The translations under genes and the position numbers were made by a program. Of a stretch of DNA of 64,000 nucleotides, positions 27,200 to 39,085 are shown one piece after another. This stretch comes from Linepithema humile (taxonomy: Eukaryota > Arthropoda > Insecta > Hymenoptera > Formicidae), in assembly GCF_040581485.1 (NCBI RefSeq), contig NC_090133.1:8308001-8372000 (forward strand). The letters run 5' to 3'. Every line of letters starts with the position of its first letter. Within the stretch, counting starts at the first letter, position 1. The notes below the pieces were generated by a model. The model did no database searches and had not been told where the DNA came from. It worked only from the letters and a program-made list of their open reading frames with translations.

Positions 27200-28480
27200 A
27201 TGAGTAAAATGTACTCAACCGCGAACCTGTCCGACAAAGAGCTGAAGGAACAGGGTAACCGTCTCTTCAGTCTGCATAAGTACGAAGATGCAGCTAATTG
27301 TTACACCAAGGCGATTGTGAGTAACATTTATATATTATATTATGTTACCATGCGATTGTGAATCGAAATTTTAAATCTGCACACTTTCATGCGTCAAAAT
27401 CTTTATTGTTGCGCAGCAAAGTATTTTTTGTTTTGAGTCATGAATTATGCGATGTTCCTAGATGACGATTCTAGTGTCTTGAAGTTTGAATTCGACGTAA
27501 ACGAGGGAAATTTAAATTTTTATTACGCCGTTTTTATTGCAGATAAAAAATCCAGATCAAGCGTTATATTTTACAAATCGGGCACTGTGTCATTTGAAGA
27601 TGAAACAGTGGGAATCGGTGTGCAAGGACTGCAGACGGGCCTTAGATATAGATCCGTGTCTGATGAAAGGTCACTTCTTCCTAGGACTCGCCTTATTGGA
27701 ATTGGAACTTTTTGATGAAGCGGTGAAGCATTTACAAAGAGGTACACAATAAAGTAGACTAATGTAATTATTGTGAAATGCTTGACTTTATAATACAAAA
27801 TGTTTAATACCAAATTTTCAACGACATAGCTGTGGACTTAGCAAAAGAGCAAAAACTGAATTACGGTGACGATATCACTAGTGTATTGCGACAAGCTCGT
27901 AAACGTCGCTTCCAAATAAGGGAGGAACAGAGGATCGCACAGGATATCGAGCTGCAGACTTATCTGAGTCAGCTGATCATAGATGATGCAAAACGCAACT
28001 TAACAGCTTTGCAAGAACAGGAGCCGCCAAAAGATTCCGATGCAGAAGCTAGTTCAGCCGAGTTTGCCAGGAACAAGGAAGAGATTGAGGAGAAGAGAGA
28101 TACCTGCGTATCGCGACTGAATGATCTCTTCGCTAAAGTTGATGAAAGGAGAAAGGTTTGTTTCTTTTTTGTTCTTAAAAACAATTACCTGAGTTTATAT
28201 AATTCTGTTAATACTTGCAAGTATTACTTGCTCACAGAAAAGAGAAGTGCCCGACTACTTGTGTGGTAAGATCAGCTTCGAGATTCTGCAAGAGCCGGTG
28301 ATCACACCGAGCGGTATCACATACGAGCGAAAGGACATCGAGGAACATCTTCAACGGGTTGGTCATTTCGATCCAGTCACACGCGTGCGTTTGACGCAGG
28401 ATCAGCTGATTCCAAACTTGGCGATGAAAGAAGTGGTCGACACCTTCTTGCAGGAGAACGAATGGGCCTTGCATTATTGA
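27200..28480 (+). CDS. STUB1: E3 ubiquitin-protein ligase CHIP (STUB1)
   Basis: Co-chaperone and ubiquitin ligase that binds the C-terminal EEVD of Hsp70/Hsp90 and ubiquitinates client proteins in the cytosol. Four exons: 27200-27316, 27543-27741, 27830-28155 and 28238-28480, all with GT..AG introns and matching phases, giving 294 residues (the animal family is about 290-305). The N-terminal TPR domain covers about residues 13-115, with KEQGNRLF at its start and HFFLGLALLE in the last repeat. A charged helical middle region spans about 107-210 and a C-terminal U-box about 217-294, with YLCGKISFE, PSGITYERKDIEEHL and GHFDPVTR conserved. Clear one-to-one ortholog; the gene is complete. Confidence 0.97.
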
Positions 28481-30815
28481 TGTCAATGCGTAGTTTACTG
28501 CCATAGATTTAAGTTGACCCGAGAACGATTTTTGACGACAGAAGAGGGAATTCGATTATTGATGACAGGAGGAGGATACCTAAAAGGAGAAATCTCAAAA
28601 ATGTAAGATAGTACATGTAAAGAATTAAGTATTTTGTTACCGTTAAATATTTTTCTGAAACACGCCATGTAAAAGATGCGGAATGCTATTGTTATCAGAT
28701 CCTGCGGATCTAGCGTAAGTACGCCAGTTGTAATTAATTAGCATAACATTAATTAGCGTTACATAAATCATGTAAAAAAAATATATCACTTCCGTAAGTG
28801 CTATATGTACAGCGTGTTCTGTTATTAGTCGGCATAATCTCAGGAGCAAATTCAATACATTAAAATGATAAAAAAAGATTCATATAAATAATATACAAGT
28901 TCTTAGTATCTTGTATTATTATAATTAGTGTATAGATGTATTATTTTTTTAAGTATCTATAACTTTTGATTGATAAAATTCTCATTTTCGTTACAATTGC
29001 ATTTAATAAACAAGCTTGTTAAATTAGAACTTTGAAATAAAGTTAAATATAAAAGCTCAAAAGTTGATTGAAAGTTCTAGCACAATGGTTCGAAGAGAAA
29101 ACATAGGATAACAAATGCTCGTATGTAGTATGTAAACTTCTTGTTCTACCATAAACAATAAATTATTTATTTTATCATCAGAATTGCTTATATTTCTCTT
29201 GTTTCATTATTGAAAGAATTTTTTTCTATTTTTAATGTGTGAGTAGTAAAGAAGAGCTTATATCCACTCAAGGTATTTATTTTAACATTCAACTGACAAC
29301 AATATATTCATATGTGTATGTATATATATGTACAGTTTTACGTATACGCAATATTATTTGTATATATATATATCGCAATCATCGCAATCATACATAATAA
29401 TAATAATTATTATCCGTCCGTTATCGGTATATTATTTTGAATTATTGCGCAAGCTACATCCAGAATATATGATTAACAAAACCTTGATAAGATAGATCAC
29501 TTTTTGTAGCCTTAATGATGATTCACAGCAGTCATTGTGATAATGTGCTGCTGCGACATATCCCCCCCTTTTTTTATCATTCTTTAATTAAATTCCTAAT
29601 TGTTGACTATGTTTTAAAGAATTAAAATTTAAAGAAGTTGAAAAAAATTGTCAAGTTTAGTCAGAAAAATATACGATATTGACTTTAAAAAAAGCAAAAA
29701 CAATCTTCAATGAAGTTCTTTCACTTCCAAAAGATTTCGGAAAGGAGATCGAGCGAGTATATGAGATAAAAAACTAGTACATACGTTGTAACAAATGATA
29801 TGATATCAAGATATGATTTGTCTTTCGTCATTAATTAGTCGACGATTTCCGGCATTACTTAATCGATGACTTCTATCGTCATTGTTTATGTAATTAGTCG
29901 CTTAACCATTGCTAATGCAGTTTATGTTTCTGCTGCTTATCTTCGCTAATATAATAATTTACTAAATAACTCGGAAGAACGAAATTCTACTTATTGTCGG
30001 CATTAATATTTGTACGTTTTAGGCGAATACTCCACAACCGATTATGTAGTCATTAATTCATTAACTCTCTGCACTAGAATATTCAATATATAAAGCAACC
30101 AAATCTCATTAATTATCTGCATCGAGATTTGTATCAATCATTTGTAATGAGTGATGTATGCGAAACTCGTTATTGCTATAAATTATTCTGCTGGAATGTA
30201 ATTGGAAGTATGATAAGGATAAATGTATAAAATAATATTCTGTTCCTTAATTCAGCACAGAAAGTTATTCAAAGTGCAAAGAGTTAACTGGAGAAAATAT
30301 CACTGGAAGATATCAGGTCATCTGAACAGTGTCGCAAAGAAGTGCGAACAGGAAGGTTCCATAGAATGTTTAAAGACACCTTCGATGTTCAATTTCGACC
30401 TGAATTCTAAGTTTCCTTTTTCTTTTTAATCAAATACTATGATGCATTACTTCAATATATATATATATATTGTCTATCATTTATTTTTTTATACTACACT
30501 TTTCACGTCAGGTCGAATTTGAACACGCACAGCACGATTGAAATTAGAATAATTGACCTACGTGAAACTAATTAATTGATTAATCTACACGGCCTGGATA
30601 ATAGTCTCTCTTCGTCCGAAGAAACCGGTTCTATCGGCCGAATCAATTACCTATCGATTTTCCCAGGCTTGTACGTGTATCGCATGCTGCGCAACGTTAA
30701 TATTATTGTCAAGCATTGATTTAGTCCAATTATTGTCATCAATTTTCTCTTCTTTATGCTAAAAGAATTCATTATTGTCACATTATCAACCCACGTAATT
30801 CAGGCGTGGATTTCT
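28481..30815. other. intergenic, no gene recognised
   Basis: The 3' flank of STUB1 (AATAAA-type signals near 29005 and 29036) followed by AT-rich sequence with AT-dinucleotide tracts near 29360 and 30460. No recognised gene. Confidence 0.5.
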
Positions 30816-31035
30816 GGATCCTTAGATCTTTGAGGGAGAATCTCACAATCCTTTTTGACATTTACATATCTTGATATATTTGAATTCTTAGATCCCTACG
30901 GATCTTTATATGCTCGTAAGTACCTGGATATTTTTATCTTATACGTTCTTAAAGTATTCATATCTCATTAGGTCTCTTTAGATCCATTGATTCTCAAAGT
31001 GTTGAATCTTCAAATATCCATAGATCTAAGGATCC
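30816..31035. repeat. GGATCCTTAGATCT inverted-repeat segment (about 220 bp)
   Basis: GGATCCTTAGATCT at 30816-30829 is the exact reverse complement of 31022-31035. Between them GGATCT, AGATCC and TTAGATC words recur at irregular spacing. It could be a short foldback element or a degenerate satellite. No target duplication was seen. Confidence 0.5.
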
Positions 31036-31798
31036 GAATGCTGTGATCGAAGGCTACCTACCTAAAAACAACGTTTCGGGTACACTCACCCAAGTCCACT
31101 GGACGGCTCCTACCGCTAATCTTATTTAAGTTTCATGTTAATCGCAATCGCTAAAGAATAAATGTTTCATTGTTAACGCGTAACAGGCAATCTTTCCGCA
31201 AATGATTACCTCTCGTTTCCGTCAATACGACGCGCGATTGTGCCGTTCATTCGAAAAACTGTTTGTGCAAATGGTTGCCTAATATTCTTTTATTATCCGC
31301 GAAGCTTCGGAAGCTATTTCGCATAGTAACGTTATTTAAGAAACTCACAAACAAGATTGCAAACGGCTTATGTCTTTCAGTCGGAGATACACTCAGATAC
31401 TTGGAATGTTCTCAATACTTATATGTTCTTACCTATGTTACCAGATACTTAAATACTTTAATTAGAGAATTGTCAAACGTGCGAAGAAAAAACTCTGACT
31501 CTAACGACTAATAATTGTTGAAAATAGTTGAAAGAAAATGCTTTTTTTTTTTTACTTTTCAGGAATGTACCTCCGTCTTTTGCACCATGAAGAAACGACT
31601 TCTACCGTCGAAGCTTTAACGTTAATTGACACAATACAAGATCCTACCACGCGGATGCGCTGACTACAATTCGACCAAGTTCACCAAATTAAATGGCAGC
31701 CACTTCCGATCAAGCAGCAACAGTCGTCACAGAATGAAGTGGAGCGTTTCTCGAAGCGAGATGATCCGTGGAAACGCGCGTCGCGATCGAGATCGATC
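31036..31798. other. intergenic 3' flank of the SLC6 gene
   Basis: AT-rich sequence with a T run near 31540. No gene recognised; probably includes the 3' UTR of the minus-strand transporter gene. Confidence 0.5.
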
Positions 31799-34700
31799 CT
31801 AGGTGAGATTCTCGTCCTCGTCGTCGCTGGGACCACCTGTAGGACAGCATAGTCCTTCGGAGCCGTCACTTCTGATGCAAAATAGCAATGTTTCGGCCGC
31901 TGTCACTTCGTGCGGCACGATTCCGTGAAATTCCTTCAGATCCGCCGCGGGGAACCAGGCCTTTTCGTTGTCATCAATGATGAGGATTCCAAAGTATCTG
32001 AAAGGAATCGATTGGCGTAAAACACGCGTGAAAAAACAAAACCACGATGATTGTCGGATAAAATTAAGATCAATGCCAACCTGCAAATCGCGACTGCAGG
32101 TATCCACAGAACGGAAGTGAGAATGAGAATAGCGATGAGAACTAGCGCCCAGATAGGCCAATCGTGTTTCTCGGTGACACCTTTACTCGTCACCCAGGCC
32201 GGATAACCGCTTCCTTCGAAAAATATCTCGACAAAGGACGCGATCAGGATGCTCAACATTGCCAACGGACTGAGATACTTCCAACATATTAGCCAATAGA
32301 GGCCAGGCCGATTGCCGGTCATCAGTTCGATGTCGTCAGCGAATCTGCGGGCGCCGCAATGCATCAATACGTATACTTTCAATCTAAAATCCCAAGGCTG
32401 CAAGTAGTGCTTTCCACGCTCACCTTTTCAAACCATAGACATAAGACACTCCTATACATTCGAAGAACGCGATTATGAGCAGCGGAAAATTTCCGCTGAA
32501 GTTATCGAACAACACGAAGACGTAACTGCCAGCGCCATGGGCGAAGGCCATGGAGATTACGCAGCACACCAAACAAATCACACCTGCGTGCAAAAATCGA
32601 ATTTATTCTTGTAGACTCGTGTAAAGCCCTTGCCCGTCCTGATGGAAATATTTTGCTGAAAGTACTATGAAATCAATGAAAAGTAAAATAAAAGTTTTTG
32701 AAAAATTACTGAATATATTTCAAAGTAAATCATAATTTTCCGTATAAAAATTTAATGTAATACTATGAAATATGAGGAAAGTTAAAATATACTGCTGATA
32801 CAAGTAATAAAAGAGTTTTGAGATAATTATCATTATGAAATTTACTGAATTAAACTGAAAACTGTTACTGTTTAATGCAAAATTGCTGAAATATTTATGA
32901 AATTGATTAATGGGGTCAATTGAGAGAATACTTCAAATACATTTCAGCAAAATTTCGTTAAATTTCCAGAAAAATATTTCCATCAGGGCGAGGCAATATT
33001 CTTCTCATCGCTGTAATTTTTACCTGTCAAAATTTCCTTCCTCAAGTTCGGGAAGAGCTTCATATCAACAATACTAGTGACGACACCCTCCAGAGTGCCG
33101 AACTGAGAATCGATTCCCAGCGTGAACAGCATCAGGAAGAACAGTATCGACCAGAATTGAGCGCCGGGAAACTGATTTATTGCCTCTGTGAATATGATAA
33201 ACGCCAAGCCTGTGCCCGACGCTGACTGCAATCGTCCACGGTTATTATTATTCGTAATTTACATGGGCAACAGCTTAGCCGACAACTTTCGCACTCACAT
33301 TATCCAATTCCTTTTCCAAATCGCACTCGGGCAACTCCGGCATGATCAAATTCTCCAGCGATCTATTGCTGTTCGTGATATTCAACAGCGTGCCGGGAAT
33401 CGGAATTATTTCAGGTATATTGTCCTGGCCAAATATACTCACTAACGTGCTATTTCTTTCCGACAGGCATTGCTCGTAAACCATAGTGGCTTTGAATCCT
33501 GTTCGCGCGAAATCAGAGGTTCAAGAATGAGAAATTTCCAGAGGGGAAGTCACACGCACCTATAATCGAGAAGACGACGATTCCCGCGAACATGGATGTG
33601 AAGCAATTCGTCAGACTGACCATGATAGCATCGCGGTAGCAATTGTTGTTCACCGGATTGTAGGAGGAGAACGCTATCAGACCGCCGAAAGCTAGGCCCA
33701 GCGAGAAGAAGATTTGCGTTCCAGCCTCTAACCAGACCACCGGATCGGTCAACGTCCACCACTGAAGCGCAGAAGCAAGTCGTATTTAAATTTTATTAAT
33801 TATTAATTATTTAATATTCATCCCAGCAAACACAGAACATTGCAGCAACATTGTGGCAATGTTGCAATATTGCTGTAATGTTGCTACAATGTTGCAACAT
33901 TGCCGCAATGTTACTGCAATATTCTGTGTTTGCTGGGATTAGGATAACTGTGGCGTAAAAGAAAACGCACCTTCGGCGTGAAGAGATGCCGCAGACCGTC
34001 CGACATGCCCGTCAATGTCACGCCTCGGAAGAAGAAAATGATCAAAACGATGTACGGGAACGTAGCGGTTACGTACACGACCTGAGGAAATCAGAATTAT
34101 CATTTAAAGGTGCAGAACCACTTTTCTAATTTCATTTAATAATTTCATCTTTTCGATAATTGTTTAAAGGCTCTCGATAATTAATAAAATCGTGATAAGA
34201 GAAGGGGATCAAGAGCCGACGCTGGATGTAATTGCTTCGTAAATCTTCTTTATTTTTTATTACGTAGACCTTTTTGTAAGATTGCACTGAAGATGGTCGG
34301 ATTGACGACCGAAACGTTTGCTTGCTCAACTCTTTTAAATAAAGAAGATTTACGAAGCAATTGCATCCAGCGTCGGCTCTTGATCCTCCTTCTCTTATCA
34401 CGATTTTATTAATTTTTTTTCATTTAGCAATTCAATTTTTAATTTAAGGAGCCTCCCGTACTTTGCCCGAGGATGCGATACCCTTGATCATGCACATGTA
34501 GACGAGGATCCAGGCGATAATCAGTGCCAAAGCGATCTTCCAGTTGAACACTTCCGGCGTGTTGATGTCTTTGGATATCATCAGGGTGGTTCGATACCAG
34601 AAATATTGCGTCGGGCTACTGACCTGTTGACCGATTCTCGCGTTACACACAGTGAAAAATTTAACGCGCGCGCGCGCGCACGCACGCACGCACGGTGAGA

Positions 34701-35716
34701 TAGTTTTGTATTTAGTGTAAACTACAGCGTTACCAGACATTCGGGTTCAGGCGCGTAAGATCCATTTTGAAAGTACCTATTGGGACACTCCGCCCAAGGT
34801 AACTGCGATTGGAAACTCTTCAAACAGATTTAGAGATTTTCTTTGAGCGGACGCGATGCAGGGAGACGAGGCGCGAATTGAACGGGCGATTTCTTACCTG
34901 AACGAAGTAAAATAGACACCAGGCGATAATGGTGTTGTAATACAGAGCCACGTTGAAGGAAACTATGGCGCTGCTGATTCCAATACCGCCCATGTACGGT
35001 GACACCTTTCCGGAGGGATTCAATAGAAAACTCATCAGCAAATCTTCGCATCGATCTATTCGTAAATTAGATACATGCATTTTTTTTTTTTATTCCATTC
35101 ACCTGATTCCACACTCCAATGGCGCCTTTTCTCAGCCGCTGACCGATTGCCAATTCCAGATAAAATATAGGAATACCCTCGATGGCCAGCATCACGAAGT
35201 AAGGGATTAGAAAAGCGCCTGTGGACAGTTAGAAATCGTGCTTATAGGCGCAAAAAAAAAACAAAAATTCCAAGAGATTCCGAAGCAAACGCACCTCCGC
35301 CGTTTTTCTGGGCCAGATAGGGGAACCGCCAGACATTTCCAAGGCCCACTGCGTATCCTACGGTTGCCAGGAGGAAAGTGAGCTTGCTATCCCAATTTTC
35401 ACGCTCGTCCTCGCCCGCTTCCGGCTTGAAAGTCTTGCCGTCGTTGCTGCCAGGACCCGGGCCGTTTCCCGTTTTGCTCTACGGACAGAAATCAGTGAAA
35501 TTCAAAGTCGCGCGGGAAAAGATAGACAAGTACCTTGCTAGGACTGGTATCTTCGAAGGCCGCGTTCGTGGCCCCGTAATTGGCAGTGGCGACGTTCTTT
35601 CGATTATCCACCACTAATCTACCACGCATTTCTTTCATCTCAAGCTTATCGACGCTTTTCTGGGGCTTGAGGTCGCGGGAGCTTTGTCGACGAACGAGAT
35701 GAGCCGTGTTCGCCAT
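31799..35716 (-). CDS. SLC6 sodium-dependent neutral amino-acid transporter (B0AT/bloated tubules-like)
   Basis: Na+-coupled plasma-membrane transporter of the neurotransmitter:sodium symporter family. Thirteen exons on the minus strand: 35716-35534, 35478-35295, 35218-35103, 35005-34898, 34817-34734, 34623-34462, 34081-33971, 33761-33560, 33498-33299, 33225-33024, 32583-32424, 32344-32081 and 31997-31799. All phases match; 724 residues. TM1 has GLGNVWRFPYL and the Na+/substrate loop QKNGGG; others include LELAIGQR, LPWAECPN, YFWYRT, SSGKVVY, FTPKWW, FSLGLAFGG, ASGTGLAFI and KRFADDIELM. The long loop before ASGTGLA, with Cys at both ends and N-x-S/T sites, fits the SLC6A15-20 group rather than GABA or monoamine carriers, so a neutral amino-acid substrate is inferred. 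A 5' UTR acceptor (tttcaacag) lies at about 35793. Introns 6 and 7 carry foldback elements. Confidence 0.93.
33821..33938. mobile_element. TCCCAGCAAACA palindromic MITE in SLC6 intron 7
   Basis: Starts TCCCAGCAAACACAGAA and ends TTCTGTGTTTGCTGGGA, an almost complete 118-bp palindrome. The interior is made of alternating words such as ATTGCAGCAA, GCAATGTTGC and ATTGCNGTAATG, so it is both a hairpin and an internal mini-tandem. Non-coding; likely a small MITE. Superfamily not assigned. Confidence 0.8.
34179..34414. mobile_element. foldback element with 77-bp arms in SLC6 intron 6
   Basis: Positions 34179-34255 and 34338-34414 are near-perfect reverse complements, beginning AATTAATAAAATCGTGATAA. 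The 82-bp loop holds ACTGAAGATGG and GACCGAAACGT, a motif pair shared with the otherwise unrelated element at 1103-1622. No coding capacity. Confidence 0.85.
34669..34694. repeat. (CG)n/(CGCA)n simple repeat
   Basis: A run of alternating CG passing into CGCACGCACGCACG units, within intron 5 of the SLC6 gene. Confidence 0.9.
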
Positions 35717-35792
35717 ATCTTTTTCCTTTTTCGTTTAAATCCCTCTCAAATCCAATCTCTTGATCAAACAAAAAGATCCAGACGCTCCATCC

Positions 35793-37132
35793 TGTTGAAA
35801 AGAGGAGATCGAAGCTTATTAATTTTTCTAAGGATAAGAGAAAGAAATATCACATCAATACATATAAACATATGTTTAATCGTTAAAATTATAAATTTAT
35901 ATCAAATGTCACAGCGCGCCAGTGCGCTATATTTGATTATCGTAACGTGAATTCGCACGTATTTAATTTGATTAGATTGATCTGTTTGAATTTATCAGTT
36001 GGAAACTCCATAAGAAGTTCATGTGTGCGTGCGATATTCTCATAAATATACAAAATTTATATCGACGGTGTGTGCATTAGCTCGGCATGAGTATCCTGAC
36101 GTATATTTCCAATGACATATATTTCCAAAATACACGTGTCCTTCTTACGTAAACTTACGTATATATCTCTTATATGTATATACGGAAAAAATCGATTGAA
36201 AACTTTACTAGAAATTGATTTTTACTTTGACGTAAGTGCACATTGTCGCGCACCAATCCGAATTTTATTGAATACAATCGTGTACACCTGTGAGAGAAAA
36301 GGATTCAAATAAATATGTATACATCTCGACATATATGTGGCAGAAACCTCCGTTTTAATCGGACGAATATGTACGCCCTCGCACGCGAGAACCTTCACTT
36401 CGTTCGGACGTACGTATCCGCGATTGACATAGAAACCCCGAATTCCCTCGCGACCGCTTGATTAGAACGTTTACAAACGTTCGTCGCGCGAGCGAGGAAT
36501 GTCCGAAAAGTCCCGATCGTTTGCGTTTCTATCGCGAACGAAAAGCGAAGAAGCGGAATCCTTACCGACCTGCCGGGACCAAAGGAGAAAAACGCGCGAG
36601 GACCTTGTCCGCGATCGAGGAGCGGTTCGCCACTGGTGGCACCCCAGTGTGTGCTGGTGATAGTAACTTTTGAAATCACGGTATCCAAGAGAATCAATAG
36701 CTAGCGCCGGCGCCTCGACGCTCCCCTTCGCCCGCGACTCTTACGTCGGACGTGAAACCGCGCGCGAGGCCTTTTCTGTCTAAAGACATCGGGAATAAGG
36801 ACGACGAAAAAGGAAGAAGATAAAAGATGGGTCATGATTTATCATCTTATAACTTGACATAAATCTCAAAATAGAAAGAAAACGATAAAAATAAGATTAC
36901 ACCATAATATAAATATTATTTATAATAAGAAAAATAAATATAGTATATTATTGAAAATCTCAGTAATCTAAGTTTAGTGGAAGAAGTTAGAATACTTGGA
37001 AATTCTATTTTTTAATTTTCCTTTAATAAAAATTAATTATTCTTAATACATCATAAAGTATCACAATTTTATTAGTTCCGTTGCCTTGTTGGATCCGTGT
37101 TTTCGCTTCCTTAAGGAGGAGGAGGAGGTTCT
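35793..37132. other. intergenic, probable SLC6 promoter side
   Basis: AT-rich sequence to about 36350, then a GC/CpG-rich patch at about 36360-36780 that may be the promoter or upstream noncoding exon of the minus-strand transporter gene. The remainder is AT-rich. No further gene recognised. Confidence 0.4.
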
Positions 37133-38672
37133 TTAGCCAGAAACTGCGTAAAGGCGAGTATATCTAAAACAGATACAACATTTATTAAACATTTCTACGC
37201 TTTTGAGTTAAATTCAAAATCGGATATTCAGCAAGTGGCAAATATACAGACAATTAGGTGCGACATTGTATTAGTAGCCCGACGCATTCTGCTCCGAAAT
37301 AGCAAGCGAAGGGGTGATCTAACTCCCACTGTATCACCGTTATAAGCAACGATAACAAAGATAGACGGGGAAATCGAATCGCGGCAAGTGATGAAGGTAA
37401 AATGGAAATATGGTGTTACGATGCTGCACCGAATTGTCTCCTTTAACTGCGAATATTTTTGCATTTTTATAAATATACAGTTAACAGTTTCGTCGGTGCA
37501 GAAAAGAAATCAACTGAACTTACGCTGCATCTGTTTCCTTCCGCCCCGTTCATCTACGAACACCGCGGTCAGATCTTCAATAGTATCTCTTACATCATAG
37601 TTAAGCTTGTCGAAGCAGTTGTCGATACGAAGACACCTGATGCATTAAAGTGAATTATACTACACGGTTAAAAAAGTTCATATGTTCGACTATTCTTAAA
37701 ACAATGAGTACATGTTATTGTAATGCTGGTGAGCATCCATGGACCACACTAGGAGATTGGTAAGATTCGGTCGATGCGCCGTTCCGTTGACTAACACTTG
37801 CATCCATTGGTCCTTTACAAGCACTCTACTCCTGGCGTCTTGTAGATTCTTCAAATGATTCTCCATGTCCTACAATCGTTAGATTAGATATGTAACATAT
37901 ATCGTGTTTTCTATTGTGTTAAAAATAAATCAAGATACCTGACAAATGTTTTTCAATTGCATTTGGATATCTAAGAGACGAGTGACTTCTTTCTGCATGC
38001 ACATGTGAATTTTGTGTTGCAATCTTCTCCATGCTTCCTCACCAATGGTCTCCTGCACTTCCTTCAAATTCAAGCTGTAACAATTGAATGAACATCTGAT
38101 ACATTCTTGTCGGACTTGCAATATAATGCTCAACTGGATTGTGTTTATGTATAAATAGTATATGTTTACTCATAGCAATCTAGCTAAATATGTCATCTAG
38201 TAAAGTGTAATTTATAAAATAAATTTCATTGGAGTCTTTTTATGTCTTACTTTTTCTTACAGAGTTTTGCAACTTCTTGGATTAGATATAAAGGAATAAT
38301 TATAGTGTTATCGTACTTTATTATTGTTTTTTATATTAATCTTTATAGTCAGTTATCTTCAACTAAAATGTGTTAAATAAAACAAAATATGCAATAAAGT
38401 TTATATTAAATTATATAAAATATAAATACCAATTAAAGATATTTACCAAAATATATAATTCTGATCTATAACAGTGTAAATTACAACAAACTGTGTGAGG
38501 TAAAGGTGTATACTTGCCTTCTAATGTGTCGATATTGTTCGGCTTTTTCATCTAATGATTCGAGTGGATCCTCAGCTTGCTTTAATAAATTCGTCCATTT
38601 CTTATCCTGCTCTCTTAAACGCGCGTAAAAGCGTATAAGACGCACGTGAAGTTCTCGCGCTTCAGCTGCCAT
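37133..38672 (-). CDS. AIRIM (C1orf109)-like ribosome maturation factor
   Basis: Small helical protein resembling AIRIM/C1orf109, a subunit of the 55LCC AAA-ATPase complex acting in ribosome maturation. Minus-strand exons: 38672-38518, 38074-37939, 37869-37712 and 37636-37524, plus a short, uncertain last exon near 37143-37133. Phases fit for the first four exons, about 187 residues. The first intron starts with GC (AG|GCAAGT), the only choice that keeps frame. Helical stretches occur in exons 1, 2 and 4. The basis for the name is a weak pattern: a tail with LLVWSMDAHQHYNNM followed by a second helix, like the LxW..D...HY motif of C1orf109. It could be another small coiled-coil protein such as a CINP relative. 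Divergent neighbour of ATG3, 413 bp between start codons. Confidence 0.55.
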
Positions 38673-39085
38673 AGCAGAATAAAATGTGGTGGCATCACAG
38701 ACGAAGACACATGGAGGTACAATTCTAGGGAATATTTACTTCCGGACCGTTGGTCATCGTGTTTTGGTGCGAATAATTCCTATGTACAAAAAAGATTTCC
38801 TATCTACAATTTCATGGTTTATGATTGTCATTTTCCGTAATCCACCGTAGTCATCTGTCAGACATTGCGTGTGTTCTGCTGTGTTCTACACGAATCGATC
38901 CGGCAAGCCGGAAAGAAGGTATAACAAGCAAGTGTCGCATTATAATACGTAAAGAAAATCTCCAACGACATGAGACTTCCATGAATGATACCGTCTTCTC
39001 TCTCATATTTACGCTCACCACTTTCGGACTGTCTCTCTCTTTTTTTGGTATCCTTGTGAACACAGCAGACAGCTAGTTGTCAATA
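38673..39085. promoter_or_regulatory. bidirectional promoter interval between AIRIM-like gene and ATG3
   Basis: Only 413 bp separate the two divergent start codons, so both 5' UTRs and promoters must fit here. No TATA box is obvious for either direction. Inferred from gene arrangement alone. Confidence 0.5.

Noticed and set aside
30223..30429. 68-codon plus-strand open frame near an attcag acceptor-like site
   Set aside because: No family resemblance and no flanking exon; AT-rich surroundings make it likely chance.
34262..34319. Hammerhead-ribozyme-like core (CTGAAGA, GGTC/GACC stem, GAAAC, upstream ACGTA)
   Set aside because: Stem I is absent, stem III is only a 4-bp ACGT palindrome, and an unpaired T sits at the base of stem II, so a working hammerhead is unlikely; kept only as a shared motif.
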